From NCBI RefSeq assembly GCF_000422945.1, contig NZ_AUHA01000002.1, positions 868,001 through 932,000 on the forward strand: DNA of 64,000 bases. Reading direction: 5' to 3'. The notes below the pieces were generated by a model that was not told the origin of the DNA, ran no database searches, and saw nothing but the letters and a program-made list of their open reading frames with translations. Positions 1 through 8,966 of this stretch are shown one piece after another (within the stretch, counting starts at the first letter, position 1; the number at the start of each line of letters is the position of its first letter). The stretch comes from Daejeonella oryzae DSM 19973 (lineage in GTDB: Bacteria > Bacteroidota > Bacteroidia > Sphingobacteriales > Sphingobacteriaceae). A program made the translations under genes and the position numbers.

Positions 1-879
1 AAGTTTACGGGAAAAAATTATGTGGAAAGGGTAATTATTAAAGCAATCAAAAATGATATTGCAATTTATGCCATCCATACAAATTTTGATAATGTACTTA
101 ATGGGGTTAATAAGAAGATTTGCGATATTATTGGACTGGTTAATTGCAGTATTCTTTCCCCTAAAACTAATTTGTTGAAGAAGCTAGTTACTTTTTCTCC
201 CATATCTCACGCCGAACAGGTAAGAAAGGCATTATTTGAAGCCGGCGCAGGAAATATTGGGAATTATTCAGAATGCAGCTTTAATGCAACCGGGAACGGC
301 ACCTTTCTGGCCGGCCAAAATACAGATCCTTATGTCGGCCAAAAAGGCATCAGGCATATTGAAGAAGAAGTTAGAATAGAAACCATTTTTCCGGGGCATA
401 TTGAGCGTGAAATACTGCAGGCACTGCATTTAGCCCATCCATACGAAGAAGTAGCCTATGATCTTTATAATCTGGAAAACAAATATAGAGAGGTAGGATC
501 TGGAATGATTGGCAATCTGGAGATAAGTATGGATGAAGATGCCTTCCTGAATCATGTTAAAAACAAGTTAAATGCTAAAGTTATCAGGCATACTCAATTA
601 AGAACCAGAAAAGTGAACCGGGTAGCAGTATGCGGCGGGTCGGGAGGATTTCTTTTACCAAAAGCTATTGCTGCCGGAGCAGATATTTTTATAACTGCCG
701 ATTATAAGTATCATGAATTTTTTGATGCAGATAAAAAAATAGTGATTGCCGATGTCGGACACTTTGAAAGTGAGCAATTTACACAGCAACTATTATTGGA
801 AATAATTACAGAAAAATTTCCTAACTTTGCCCTCCGTTTAACAACACAAAATACAAACCCCATAAATTATTTGATTTAA
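1..879 (+). CDS. Nif3-like dinuclear metal-centre protein, 3' part (5' end outside window)
   Basis: Nif3/YqfO family protein; the family binds two metals and forms toroidal hexamers, but its cellular role is poorly defined. The frame is open from base 1, and the residues before the first in-frame start (GTG at 22) read like family sequence, so the true start lies to the left. Visible parts are the end of the first lobe (AIHTNFDN), an inserted PII/CutA-like domain of about 90 residues running from VTFSPISHAEQV to HPYEEVAYDL, and the second lobe with GGSGGFLLPKA, TADYKYHEF and VGHFESEQF, whose His and Glu are the expected metal ligands. The stop codon shares one base with the start of the next gene (TAATG), so the two are translationally coupled. 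Confidence 0.93.
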   Translation, partial: KFTGKNYVERVIIKAIKNDIAIYAIHTNFDNVLNGVNKKICDIIGLVNCSILSPKTNLLKKLVTFSPISHAEQVRKALFEAGAGNIGNYSECSFNATGNGTFLAGQNTDPYVGQKGIRHIEEEVRIETIFPGHIEREILQALHLAHPYEEVAYDLYNLENKYREVGSGMIGNLEISMDEDAFLNHVKNKLNAKVIRHTQLRTRKVNRVAVCGGSGGFLLPKAIAAGADIFITADYKYHEFFDADKKIVIADVGHFESEQFTQQLLLEIITEKFPNFALRLTTQNTNPINYLI

Positions 880-1628
880 TGGAACAAACTGTAGAACAGA
901 AATTAAAAGCATTATACGAGCTTCAAACTATTCACACCCAGATTGATAAAATTCGCCAGGTTCGTGGCGAACTTCCAATGGAAGTATCTGATTTGGAAGA
1001 TGAAGTTGCTGGTTTAGAAACCCGTATTCAAAAAATAAAAGGCGAACTTGATGAGCTTGAGGATTCCATTGTGACCCGCAAGAACATGATCAAGGAAGCA
1101 TTGGCTGCTACTAAAAAGTATGAAACCCAGCTTAACGATGTAAAAAATAATCGTGAGTACGATGCTATTTCGAAAGAAATAGAAATTCAGGGTTTAGAAG
1201 TGCAGGTTTCTGAAAAGAAAATCAAGGAACACGGTTTTGAAATTGCCAACCGCACGGATGGTTACCAAAAAGCTTTAGCTGATCTTGCCGAACTTAAAAA
1301 GAATTTAGAGCTTAAAAAAGCAGAATTAGATACCATTACTTCAGAAACCGAAAAGGAAGAAGCTGTTTATCTGAAAAAAGCAGAAGAAGCAGAAAAACAT
1401 ACCGATGAGCGTTTGTTAATTGCTTACAACCGTTTACGCAACAATGCAAAAAATGGTCTTGCTGTTGTAACTATTCAGCGTGATTCATGTTCAGGTTGTT
1501 TTAACCAGATTCCTCCTCAAAGACAATTGGATATTCGCCAGCGTAAAAAAATTATTGTTTGCGAGCATTGCGGACGTATTTTAGTTGACGAAGGTTTTGC
1601 ACTGGAAGAAAATCCGGTAGCTGAATAA
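879..1628 (+). CDS. C4-type zinc-ribbon coiled-coil protein
   Basis: 249-residue protein of the DUF164/zf-RING_7 type, related to Helicobacter FlgZ and chlamydial CdsZ. Residues ~1-190 are heptad-rich, highly charged coiled coil. The C-terminal ~50 residues form a zinc ribbon with two Cys pairs, CSGC and CEHC. It directly overlaps the Nif3-like gene, an arrangement common in Bacteroidota. The function is unknown; the family is thought to act as a scaffold or nucleic-acid/protein binder. The family call is secure from the architecture, while any role in this organism is inference. Confidence 0.9.
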   Translation: MEQTVEQKLKALYELQTIHTQIDKIRQVRGELPMEVSDLEDEVAGLETRIQKIKGELDELEDSIVTRKNMIKEALAATKKYETQLNDVKNNREYDAISKEIEIQGLEVQVSEKKIKEHGFEIANRTDGYQKALADLAELKKNLELKKAELDTITSETEKEEAVYLKKAEEAEKHTDERLLIAYNRLRNNAKNGLAVVTIQRDSCSGCFNQIPPQRQLDIRQRKKIIVCEHCGRILVDEGFALEENPVAE

Positions 1629-1647
1629 GTTGTAATTCAAATCATAT

Positions 1648-1682
1648 AAAAAAAGCGATCCGTTTTCCGAATCGCTTTTTTT
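1648..1682. terminator. Bidirectional intrinsic terminator
   Basis: A perfect stem (AAAAAAAGCGAT at 1648-1659 with ATCGCTTTTTTT at 1671-1682) carries an A-tract on one side and a T-tract on the other. It sits between the convergent zinc-ribbon and KAS III genes, so it can terminate both. Confidence 0.85.
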
Positions 1683-1704
1683 ATACTTAAAGCTGAATTG
1701 TTTA

Positions 1705-2781
1705 TTAAAATCTGTAAACCATAGAATTGATATTCATTCCCGCTCCTACCGAGGCTAAAACTACTATATCGCCGCTATTGATTTCATGGTCTTTCAATTG
1801 GTGCTTCAATATCAGATCTAACAATGTTGGAACGGTTGCTACAGAACTGTTTCCGTATTTGGCAATAGTCATCGGCATAATAGTAAAGGGCACTTCTTTA
1901 ATATCGTAAAGCCTGAACAATCTTTTAAGAATAGCCTCATCCATTTTCCCGTTCGCCTGATGTACAAGCACCTTTTTAACATCCCGGATATCTAAACCGG
2001 CTTTATCAAGGGTTTGCTTAATTACAAGGGGAACATTGGTTAAAGCATATTCATATATTTTCCGGCCATCCATTTTTATAAACAGGTCTTCGCTTACAAA
2101 ATCGGGTTTGCTTGATTTTCCTGAATAGAGATAGAAGGCCTCGGCCGAAGTATGTGTTTGAGTTTTGTGCGTCAGTATGCCCTTGTCCGTACCTGCTTGA
2201 CCTTCCAGAATGGTAGCACCTGCTCCGTCTGAATATATCATACTGTCTCTGTCGTGAGGATCTGTAACACGGGATAAAGTCTCTGTCCCGATAACCAATA
2301 CCCGCTGTGCGTCACCTGACCGGATAAAATAATCAGCCTGGATCATTCCCTGTAACCATCCCGGACAACCAAAAGGTAGATCATAAGCTACACAGTCTGG
2401 ATTTTTAATACCCAGTCTGTGTTTTATTCTGGAGGCTAGTGTAGGTAAAACTGTTGCCCGGGTGCCGCCATGTTCTATATCACCAAAATTATGAGCAACA
2501 ATAATATAGTCCAGCGTTTCTGGATCAATAGTGGATGATTCAAGGGCATTTAATGCAGCAAAATATCCAAGATCCGAAGCATTGTGATCCGGATTTGCAT
2601 AGCGGCGTTCTTCAATTTCAGTAATATCTCTGAATTTGGTTATTACATCAGAATTTTCACGTATGATTTTTTCACCGTCTTTTTCATAAAATTCATGCTG
2701 TAAAAATTCATCATTTGAAACGATATTTTCAGGAACAAAATTTCCTGTTGCGACTATAATTGATTGAATTTTAGAACTCAT
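1705..2781 (-). CDS. 3-oxoacyl-ACP synthase III family protein (FabH-like)
   Basis: 358-residue thiolase-fold condensing enzyme. The catalytic triad of KAS III is visible: Cys139 in PFGCPGW, His274 in VHQANGK and Asn311 in KYGNSSVA. The SDGAGA motif (184-189) is also typical. Known KAS III enzymes condense acyl-CoA with malonyl-ACP to start fatty-acid synthesis. The sequence is longer than classical FabH (~320-335 aa) and has no fab neighbours, so it may be a paralogue with a different acyl substrate. The gene stands alone, with a convergent neighbour downstream and the radical SAM gene upstream on the same strand 75 bp away. Confidence 0.88.
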   Translation of the reverse strand: MSSKIQSIIVATGNFVPENIVSNDEFLQHEFYEKDGEKIIRENSDVITKFRDITEIEERRYANPDHNASDLGYFAALNALESSTIDPETLDYIIVAHNFGDIEHGGTRATVLPTLASRIKHRLGIKNPDCVAYDLPFGCPGWLQGMIQADYFIRSGDAQRVLVIGTETLSRVTDPHDRDSMIYSDGAGATILEGQAGTDKGILTHKTQTHTSAEAFYLYSGKSSKPDFVSEDLFIKMDGRKIYEYALTNVPLVIKQTLDKAGLDIRDVKKVLVHQANGKMDEAILKRLFRLYDIKEVPFTIMPMTIAKYGNSSVATVPTLLDLILKHQLKDHEINSGDIVVLASVGAGMNINSMVYRF

Positions 2782-2856
2782 TAGTTGATTATGAACTAAA
2801 TACTATATTGGTTTATTGTTTTTAAAGGTAATAATTAATATCATTTCAACAAATGA

Positions 2857-3930
2857 TCAAATGTCAAATTCAAGTTGTTTTCCATTAGAAGGACTGAACA
2901 AGCTGAAATCAAGCGGAGATGCATAACAGTCGCTCATATACTTTTTAATCGACATATTAAAAAGCTGGTGGATGCTCTCAGCAATCTTGCCTTCACCACG
3001 CATTCTCTTTCCCCAGCGACTGTCATTCAATTTGCCCCCGTGACAATCTGCGATCATGTTTAACACTTTATCGGCCCTGTCCGGAAAGGTTTTGTAAATC
3101 CAATCGGTAAAGATTTCGGCAATTGAACCATTAAGGCGCACTAAAGTAAAAGATGCTCCCTGAGCTCCAGCCTCTGCTGCAGCTTTTATAATAGCAGGAA
3201 TTTCGTCACTGTTAAGTCCAGGTATAATTGGGGCAAGCATTAATTTAACAGGTATATTCTCAGATCGAAGAATTTTGATCAATTTAATCCTACCTAAACC
3301 GGTTACAGTTCTGGGTTCCATTTTTAAACGCAAATCCTCATTTAAGGAATTTAAGGTAATAGCAATATGCACCAGATTTAAGGAGGAAAGCTTCTTCAAA
3401 AGATCAAGATCTCTTAGCATCAAATTATTTTTGCTGATTATACTAACGGGATGTTTGTATTTTAAAAAGATCTGCAAAAGCTGACGTGTTATTTTTAATT
3501 TTCGCTCTATTGGCTGATAACAGTCGGTGTTGCCTGATAGCATGATGGGCGAAGGAATATAGTTTTTCTTATTAAAGTAATTCTCAAGTAACAAAGGAGC
3601 ATCTTTTTTAACAATAATCTTTCTTTCAAAATCCAGCCCGGCACTAAACCCATAATACTCATGAGCATTTCTGGCATAACAATAAATGCAACCATGTTCA
3701 CAACCCTGATACGGATTTATTGAATGCATAAAAGGCAAATCAGGACTGTTGGAAATACTTACAATTTTTTTGGGGTGTTCTTCAAAAAATTGAGTTGATG
3801 AATTATTTAAAAGTGGCTCGTCCAGTCCTTCTATATGTTCTGTTACGTACCTGTTATTTAAAAATTTATTGTGAGTATTTATTTGAGATCCCCTGCCCTT
3901 AAAAACCTCCTTATTATCTGCATGCGACAT
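2857..3930 (-). CDS. PA0069-family radical SAM protein
   Basis: Radical SAM protein of the SplB/PA0069 type. The [4Fe-4S] cluster motif CEHGCIYCYARN (CxxxCxxC) is present about 80 residues in, after NPYQGC. The downstream sequence, with LSGNTDCYQPIER and SIISKNNLMLRDLDL, is characteristic of the PA0069 group. I place the start at 3930 (MSHADNKEVFKGRG), which begins the conserved family sequence; an in-frame ATG at 3966 would add 12 hydrophobic residues that look like leader DNA. The substrate is unknown. Relatives are annotated as DNA-repair-photolyase-like, but no lyase activity can be inferred from sequence alone. Confidence 0.87.
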   Translation of the reverse strand: MSHADNKEVFKGRGSQINTHNKFLNNRYVTEHIEGLDEPLLNNSSTQFFEEHPKKIVSISNSPDLPFMHSINPYQGCEHGCIYCYARNAHEYYGFSAGLDFERKIIVKKDAPLLLENYFNKKNYIPSPIMLSGNTDCYQPIERKLKITRQLLQIFLKYKHPVSIISKNNLMLRDLDLLKKLSSLNLVHIAITLNSLNEDLRLKMEPRTVTGLGRIKLIKILRSENIPVKLMLAPIIPGLNSDEIPAIIKAAAEAGAQGASFTLVRLNGSIAEIFTDWIYKTFPDRADKVLNMIADCHGGKLNDSRWGKRMRGEGKIAESIHQLFNMSIKKYMSDCYASPLDFSLFSPSNGKQLEFDI

Positions 3931-4146
3931 ATGCAAATTTGCTAAAATATTTAGTAAGATAAACACATATTTAACTTTTAACTGAAGCTATTTTTTATTT
4001 TAATTTCATTTTAAAAAATACTTATCTAAAAATAATTTATTTATAACAACCTTAATAACAACGATATAATTTAAAATAATTTGATATAGCTATTGCCTTT
4101 ACGGATTGATATAATTAAATTTAAGTAACAACTAAATTCATTCGCT

Positions 4147-4521
4147 ATGATGACTAAACAAGAAATTGAATCGAATGCAACTGATGTTTTAAATGAGGCG
4201 GAAAACTCAGATAACACAATACAACAGTTCACACTAATATGGCAGGGAACTGTTAAACCTGCTTTAAGTCTGGTGAAATTAATTACCGGAAAAAGGATAG
4301 ATGAACGTCTGGATAAACTCATTGCAGCCGCCGATGGAATTTCGGATGGTACAGGTGATCAGGGGAAATTTTGTATGGTTTATAATACTTCTCAAATTAA
4401 AACTCTCCTAAAAACAATTCAAATTTTTACAGGTCCGAAAGTGGATAAAGCACTTCAAAAATTCATTGGGATTGCAGACGGGATCTGTGAGCATGAGGAT
4501 GAAGAGACTCCCGAAGCTTAA
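4147..4521 (+). CDS. Hypothetical protein with an internal tandem duplication
   Basis: 124 residues, not recognised. The protein contains two similar segments with a 48-residue offset: residues ~38-65 (TGKRIDERLDKLIAAADGI in the core) and ~86-113 (TGPKVDKALQKFIGIADGI in the core). Each looks like a hydrophobic helix, a TG turn, and an amphipathic helix ending in ADGI. There is no signal peptide or membrane segment, and the C-terminus is acidic. It is the first gene of the same-strand block that runs to 10001, 82 bp before the membrane-protein gene, so it probably belongs to that unit. Function unknown. Confidence 0.7.
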   Translation: MMTKQEIESNATDVLNEAENSDNTIQQFTLIWQGTVKPALSLVKLITGKRIDERLDKLIAAADGISDGTGDQGKFCMVYNTSQIKTLLKTIQIFTGPKVDKALQKFIGIADGICEHEDEETPEA

Positions 4522-4603
4522 GTATATTTTATTTTTCCTGCTCTTTTATTAAAGTATTTTCCACCCGGATAAATAACATTATGTAGATGTAAATACATAG
4601 CTC

Positions 4604-5875
4604 ATGTTTAATAGCGTAGCATTAGATGTAGTAATTGGTCTGATTTTCATTTTCCTTTTATATAGCCTCCTTGCGACTGTACTAGCAGAAATTATAGCTA
4701 CGAATTTGGGTTTAAGAGCACGAAACCTGAAAGAAGCAATAGACCGGATGCTGAATGATGAGAACAGGAAAGTTAAATCAATGTGGCAAAAAGGTTGGTT
4801 TCTGGATAAAATTGTCAGAATTATGGATTCTGTGCGGCTGATGAAAAATCCTAAAAACAAACACATCACCAATTTTTATAATCATCCGGAAATTAAGTAT
4901 TTAGGAAGCTCAGGAATTTTTAGAAATCCGTCATCGTTTAAAGCTGTCAGTTTTTCTAAAACATTGCTCTATATTTTAAGCGGCACCGGTCCTCTTGATC
5001 CTGCCAAGATTGAAGCTTCGCTGAGAAATAATGCTCCCGATATTTTAGGTAAGGAAACCGCATCTTATGTGCTCAGTCTCTGGGAAGAATCATATGGCAA
5101 TATAACCCGGTTTAAGCAACAGTTAGAAGCCTGGTTTGAAAGAACCATGGAACAGGCTACGGAGTGGTACAAGCGAAAAATTCAGTTTGTTCTCATGGCA
5201 ATTGGCTTTTTTCTGGCTGCGATATTTAATGCTGATACATTTGTGATCGTTAAAAAACTATCCAGTGATAAAAGTGCCCGGGAGCAAATGGTTAATCTTG
5301 CTCAGTCCTATCAGCAAAATAACAAGCAATCTCCTGAAAACATTAAAGCAGCATTAAGCAAACAAGAGGCTCAGGAATATTCCAAAAAGCTCGATTCTTT
5401 ACTGGTAGTGCGAAAAACAATTGATGAAGCGGTTATAAATGCGAATACATTACTTGGTGTTGGCAGCTGGCTTCCTGATAAAATATTGGTAAAGGCCGAT
5501 CCCGTTAATAAAACTAAAATTTATCCTGCCGTGATAGAAAAAGAGTTGCTCCCACGTGATAAATCCCTTAAAGAATTAAAGAACAATTACTACCTGAATT
5601 TCAATACTGGCGATAAGCTGATCTATTTTTTTCGGATTATTAAAAAGCATTTCTTCGGATTTTTACTTACCGCAATTGCCATTTCACTTGGGGCGCCTTT
5701 CTGGTTTGATTTGCTCAACAAACTGATGAAACTAAGGAGTTCTATCAAACAAGAAAATGCATCAACCAATACTATGGACGATAACCGGGTTGCACCTTCA
5801 AGCTCAGTGAATGTAAAAACTTCTGATACAGATACGGAACTGAATACTGGGAATACTAATCCGGCAACAACATAA
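4604..5875 (+). CDS. Three-TM membrane protein of an uncharacterised family
   Basis: 423 residues. TM1 covers ~8-31 and is followed by a long soluble region. TM2 (~193-209) comes right after a WYKRK motif (Trp188) and ends in FNADTF. TM3 (~347-366) runs into GAPFWFDLLNKL (from Gly363), and the tail is polar and low-complexity. The WYKR...NADT...GAPFWFDLL signature recurs, from memory, in unnamed membrane proteins of many phyla, so this is probably a real widespread family without an assigned function. It lies in the 4.1-10 kb block, 29 bp upstream of a lipoprotein gene. I infer a structural or anchoring role; nothing suggests an enzyme. Confidence 0.75.
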   Translation: MFNSVALDVVIGLIFIFLLYSLLATVLAEIIATNLGLRARNLKEAIDRMLNDENRKVKSMWQKGWFLDKIVRIMDSVRLMKNPKNKHITNFYNHPEIKYLGSSGIFRNPSSFKAVSFSKTLLYILSGTGPLDPAKIEASLRNNAPDILGKETASYVLSLWEESYGNITRFKQQLEAWFERTMEQATEWYKRKIQFVLMAIGFFLAAIFNADTFVIVKKLSSDKSAREQMVNLAQSYQQNNKQSPENIKAALSKQEAQEYSKKLDSLLVVRKTIDEAVINANTLLGVGSWLPDKILVKADPVNKTKIYPAVIEKELLPRDKSLKELKNNYYLNFNTGDKLIYFFRIIKKHFFGFLLTAIAISLGAPFWFDLLNKLMKLRSSIKQENASTNTMDDNRVAPSSSVNVKTSDTDTELNTGNTNPATT

Positions 5876-5904
5876 ATTATTTTAGAATACCTTAAAATTC
5901 CAAT

Positions 5905-6402
5905 ATGAAATCTAAACTAAAATTGCATCCGGATATTTTTAAATTATTCTGGATAATTGTGGTTTTATCCACCTTTTTTACCGCTTGCAGAGTTACATTT
6001 ATTTCAGGTTACGATCCTTTAATTGACGGAACAGCTACTAAAATAAAGCGTGATTTCAACCTGCATTTTATTAAGCTTCAGAGAACTCTTCAGGATACTG
6101 ATCCCGAAAACCAAAAATTTGAAAATTTTCTTGAGTATTACGACAACCTGGAAGTTGATCTGATGGTTGTAAAAGATCGCACACAATTTCTGGAAAGTAA
6201 ATCAACACAAGTTAAAAAGCAAGTAAGCAACCTGGATAGTGCAATGCGGGTATTTATAAAGATTCATAAAGCGGGAATGGCCGATAGCCAGATAGACGAT
6301 CGAAGAGATATTAAAAATGCAATAAACAGCAGCATCGATGCCGTCATCAGGCTTCAGGAAGAGTTAAGGACAACCGGAACAATCAACAATAAAAATCAAT
6401 AG
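5905..6402 (+). CDS. Hypothetical lipoprotein
   Basis: 165 residues, not recognised. There is a basic N-terminus, a hydrophobic stretch (~11-26) and a lipobox-like FFTAC with Cys28, so it is probably lipid-anchored. The mature part is predicted mostly helical and charged, with possible coiled coil. It sits between the membrane-protein gene and a small helical-protein gene whose start is 3 bp after its stop, which implies one transcript. The lipoprotein call is from sequence; partnership with its neighbours is inference. Confidence 0.65.
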   Translation: MKSKLKLHPDIFKLFWIIVVLSTFFTACRVTFISGYDPLIDGTATKIKRDFNLHFIKLQRTLQDTDPENQKFENFLEYYDNLEVDLMVVKDRTQFLESKSTQVKKQVSNLDSAMRVFIKIHKAGMADSQIDDRRDIKNAINSSIDAVIRLQEELRTTGTINNKNQ

Positions 6403-6404
6403 GT

Positions 6405-6749
6405 ATGGCTACTTTGGACTTTAAACAGGTATTGAAAGAAAGCGTCTCAGTTTCTAAAGACATCCTGAAGAAATCATGGAAAAATTTGGAACCGTATGCT
6501 GAACATGAATTCAGACAATTTGCAGAGAACGCCGAATTCCTGGCAACCTTAAAATTATTAGGCCAGATTGATGAAGAAGAACTAAAGGCCCGAATAGAAA
6601 TTCAACGATTATCCTTAAAAAATGTACTCCTAACCATTGAAGGAATTGGGCTAGTTGCTGCTCAAAATGTGGTTAATGCAGTTTTTTCAATTGTTCAAAA
6701 AGCTATTGAAACTGCTTTAAATATAAGCTTGCCGTTTACTGCCCTGTAA
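6405..6749 (+). CDS. Small helical hypothetical protein
   Basis: 114 residues, not recognised. The first ~70 residues are amphipathic and charged (KQVLKESVSVSKDILKKSW at the start). The last ~45 are hydrophobic with small residues (GIGLVAAQNVVNAVFSIVQ) and could form a membrane-associated helix or hairpin. It has no signal peptide. It follows the lipoprotein gene after 2 bp and precedes the amidase gene by 55 bp. A holin-like or effector-accessory role is conceivable from size and hydrophobic tail, but nothing in the sequence proves it. Confidence 0.6.
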   Translation: MATLDFKQVLKESVSVSKDILKKSWKNLEPYAEHEFRQFAENAEFLATLKLLGQIDEEELKARIEIQRLSLKNVLLTIEGIGLVAAQNVVNAVFSIVQKAIETALNISLPFTAL

Positions 6750-6804
6750 AATTCAAAGAGCAATTTCCAAGGCTAGTAATTTATGTAAACCAAATACACA
6801 AGTC

Positions 6805-7626
6805 ATGAAAATATTAAATCATCTTTTATATAAGGATAACGGAAATCAGGTAAACTACAAAGCGACTCCGAATAAAGGCGGAAAATATCTGCCAAAATAC
6901 CTGATTATGCATTATACTGCAGCTACAACAGAACAATCTGCTATAAGCTGGTTAACAAGTCCGGTGGCCCAGGCATCAGCACATTTGGTTATTGGAAGAG
7001 AAGGTACGGTAACGCAACTGGCTCCATTTAATATTATAACCTGGCATGCCGGCAAAAGTACCTGGGGAGGTTTAATCGGGATGAATAAATATTCAATCGG
7101 TATAGAAATGGTAAACGCCGGGAGATTATCTAAAATCGGGGAAAATTTTATCTGTCCGGTAGATAAGAAAGAGATTAATAAAGATGATGTAATAGTAGCC
7201 ACACATAAAAATGAAAAGCATGAATCTATCTGGCAGGAATATACACCCATCCAATTAGAAGTATCTCAGGAAATTGCCTCATTGCTTGTTAAAGCATATC
7301 ATTTGCTTGATATATTAGGTCACGATGATATCTCTCCTATCAGAAAATCCGATCCCGGACCGGCTTTTCCAATGAAAAGTTTTAGAGCAAGAGCAATGGG
7401 AAGGAAAAATGAGGATTTGGATTCATACATTACTACCACCATTTTAAATATTCGGTCCGGACCGGGCACTTTTTACGAAATGCTGGCGAAACCTCTTCCG
7501 GAAGGTACCCGGGTTACATCTCTTAAAACTGAAGGGAACTGGTCATTTGTTGATGTGGAAGATATTGTAGACGGACAGATGGACCTGGAAGGATGGGTTT
7601 TTACCAAATATTTGGGGAAAGCGTAA
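6805..7626 (+). CDS. N-acetylmuramoyl-L-alanine amidase with C-terminal SH3 domain
   Basis: 273-residue amidase_2 family enzyme that cleaves the bond between MurNAc and L-Ala in peptidoglycan. Expected zinc ligands are His36 (MHYTAA), His173 (LGHDDISP) and Asp183 (SDPGPAF); Glu101 (IGIEMVN) fits the conserved active-site Glu. Residues ~207-272 form an SH3_3-type wall-binding domain (LNIRSGPG...GWVFTKYL). There is no signal peptide or TM segment, so the architecture resembles phage endolysins or injected effectors more than a normal periplasmic amidase. It is followed after 10 bp by the patatin gene. Confidence 0.9.
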   Translation: MKILNHLLYKDNGNQVNYKATPNKGGKYLPKYLIMHYTAATTEQSAISWLTSPVAQASAHLVIGREGTVTQLAPFNIITWHAGKSTWGGLIGMNKYSIGIEMVNAGRLSKIGENFICPVDKKEINKDDVIVATHKNEKHESIWQEYTPIQLEVSQEIASLLVKAYHLLDILGHDDISPIRKSDPGPAFPMKSFRARAMGRKNEDLDSYITTTILNIRSGPGTFYEMLAKPLPEGTRVTSLKTEGNWSFVDVEDIVDGQMDLEGWVFTKYLGKA

Positions 7627-7636
7627 ATCTGAGAAG

Positions 7637-8947
7637 ATGTCGTATAAAATTCTTTCGATGGATGGCGGAGGATCCTGGGCAATTATTCAGGCCAGAGTTC
7701 TGATGGACATTTACGGCGATATTGGCGGGCATGAATTATTAAGAAAATTTGATATGGTGATAGCTAATTCAGGCGGAAGCCTGATTTTAGCCTGTATGTG
7801 TAACGACATGCGATTGAGTGAAATTATTACTGTTTTTAGCCATCAGCCCAACCGGGAACAGGTTTTTTCTAATTTAACATTCTGGGAAAAATTAAAAATT
7901 ACCAACTTAATAAGCTTTTTACGAGCCAAAACCACCATTGGTCCAAAGTACAGTACAGATCGAAAGCTTAGCGGATTAATTAAGATTTTGAAACAGAATG
8001 ATCATCTGTTTAATGATAAAATAATTAGCGCTCCAATAGTAGAAACACCTTTACTCGAGCTTCCGGATATAATAAAAAAGAGTGATCTGCAAATTCTGAT
8101 TGTGGGCTTTGATTATTTTCGGGAAAGAGTGAGTTTTTTCAGATCTAATACAGGCAGCAATACCGATAAATTCAGCAAAGGAAAATACTATTCCATTACT
8201 TTGGCACATGCAATTCATGCCTCAAGTAATGCGCCCATAAACTATTTTGATTCGCCAGCTGCGGTAAAAGTGAACTTGCTGAATGGAAATGATACCCGTA
8301 AAACCTGGTTTTGGGATGGTGCAGTTTCCGGATTTAACAATCCCGTTTTGGCGGCTGTAATAGAAGCTATTACCAATAATCATTCAGATCCAAAAGAGCT
8401 GTGCATTCTTTCCCTCGGTACAGGAACAGGAGGCAGGGCCATCATAAATGATTATGAAAATTCAACTAATCCAACAATAAGCGCTATTTATAGAACTAAT
8501 AAAACGAATCCGTTGGCGCAAACAGATAATACGTTTAATTTTCTTCGTGATGTGAAGAAGATGTCTACAAGTATTTTGGGAGATCCGCCCGATTCTGCCT
8601 CATTTATTGCTTATTCCATTCTCGATCCGGGCTTAAGCAACAAGGCCAATTTAATTAGAATTAATCCCTGCATAAAGCCCGAACTCGACTCCAATAATTA
8701 TTTTATTCTTCCCCAAGTATATAAAGAGGATACCAATGGCATGGATAAGTTTATCAAATTAATAGACATGGATATGGATGCAGTTAAGCAAGAGGAGGTT
8801 GACTTAATTACAGACCTGTGTGATAAATTTATTATTGACATCGATAAGCCTAGTTTGCCAAATCAATTTATCCGGGGAGATAGTCAGAATGGGCTTGGTT
8901 TTGGAACCTACAGGGAAGCAAAGGAAAAATGGTTGCCCTTTATTTAG
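7637..8947 (+). CDS. Patatin-like phospholipase
   Basis: 436 residues. The oxyanion-hole motif DGGGSWA (9-15), the nucleophile Ser45 in ANSGGS, and the Asp of the catalytic dyad in WDGAVSG (Asp227) give the patatin Ser-Asp dyad, which hydrolyses acyl esters of glycerolipids. The nucleophile motif is A-x-S-x-G instead of G-x-S-x-G, a variation seen in some patatins. No signal peptide or TM segment is present. It lies 10 bp after the amidase gene and 19 bp before a DUF2235 hydrolase gene, so three potential envelope hydrolases are in one transcript. The substrate is not known. Confidence 0.85.
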   Translation: MSYKILSMDGGGSWAIIQARVLMDIYGDIGGHELLRKFDMVIANSGGSLILACMCNDMRLSEIITVFSHQPNREQVFSNLTFWEKLKITNLISFLRAKTTIGPKYSTDRKLSGLIKILKQNDHLFNDKIISAPIVETPLLELPDIIKKSDLQILIVGFDYFRERVSFFRSNTGSNTDKFSKGKYYSITLAHAIHASSNAPINYFDSPAAVKVNLLNGNDTRKTWFWDGAVSGFNNPVLAAVIEAITNNHSDPKELCILSLGTGTGGRAIINDYENSTNPTISAIYRTNKTNPLAQTDNTFNFLRDVKKMSTSILGDPPDSASFIAYSILDPGLSNKANLIRINPCIKPELDSNNYFILPQVYKEDTNGMDKFIKLIDMDMDAVKQEEVDLITDLCDKFIIDIDKPSLPNQFIRGDSQNGLGFGTYREAKEKWLPFI

Positions 8948-8966
8948 GGATTTAAAATTTAGCGCT

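Noticed and set aside
8820-8966. Upstream in-frame extension of the DUF2235 gene
   Set aside because: It lies inside the patatin gene in another frame; the family begins at MKRIITCSDGTW (8967).
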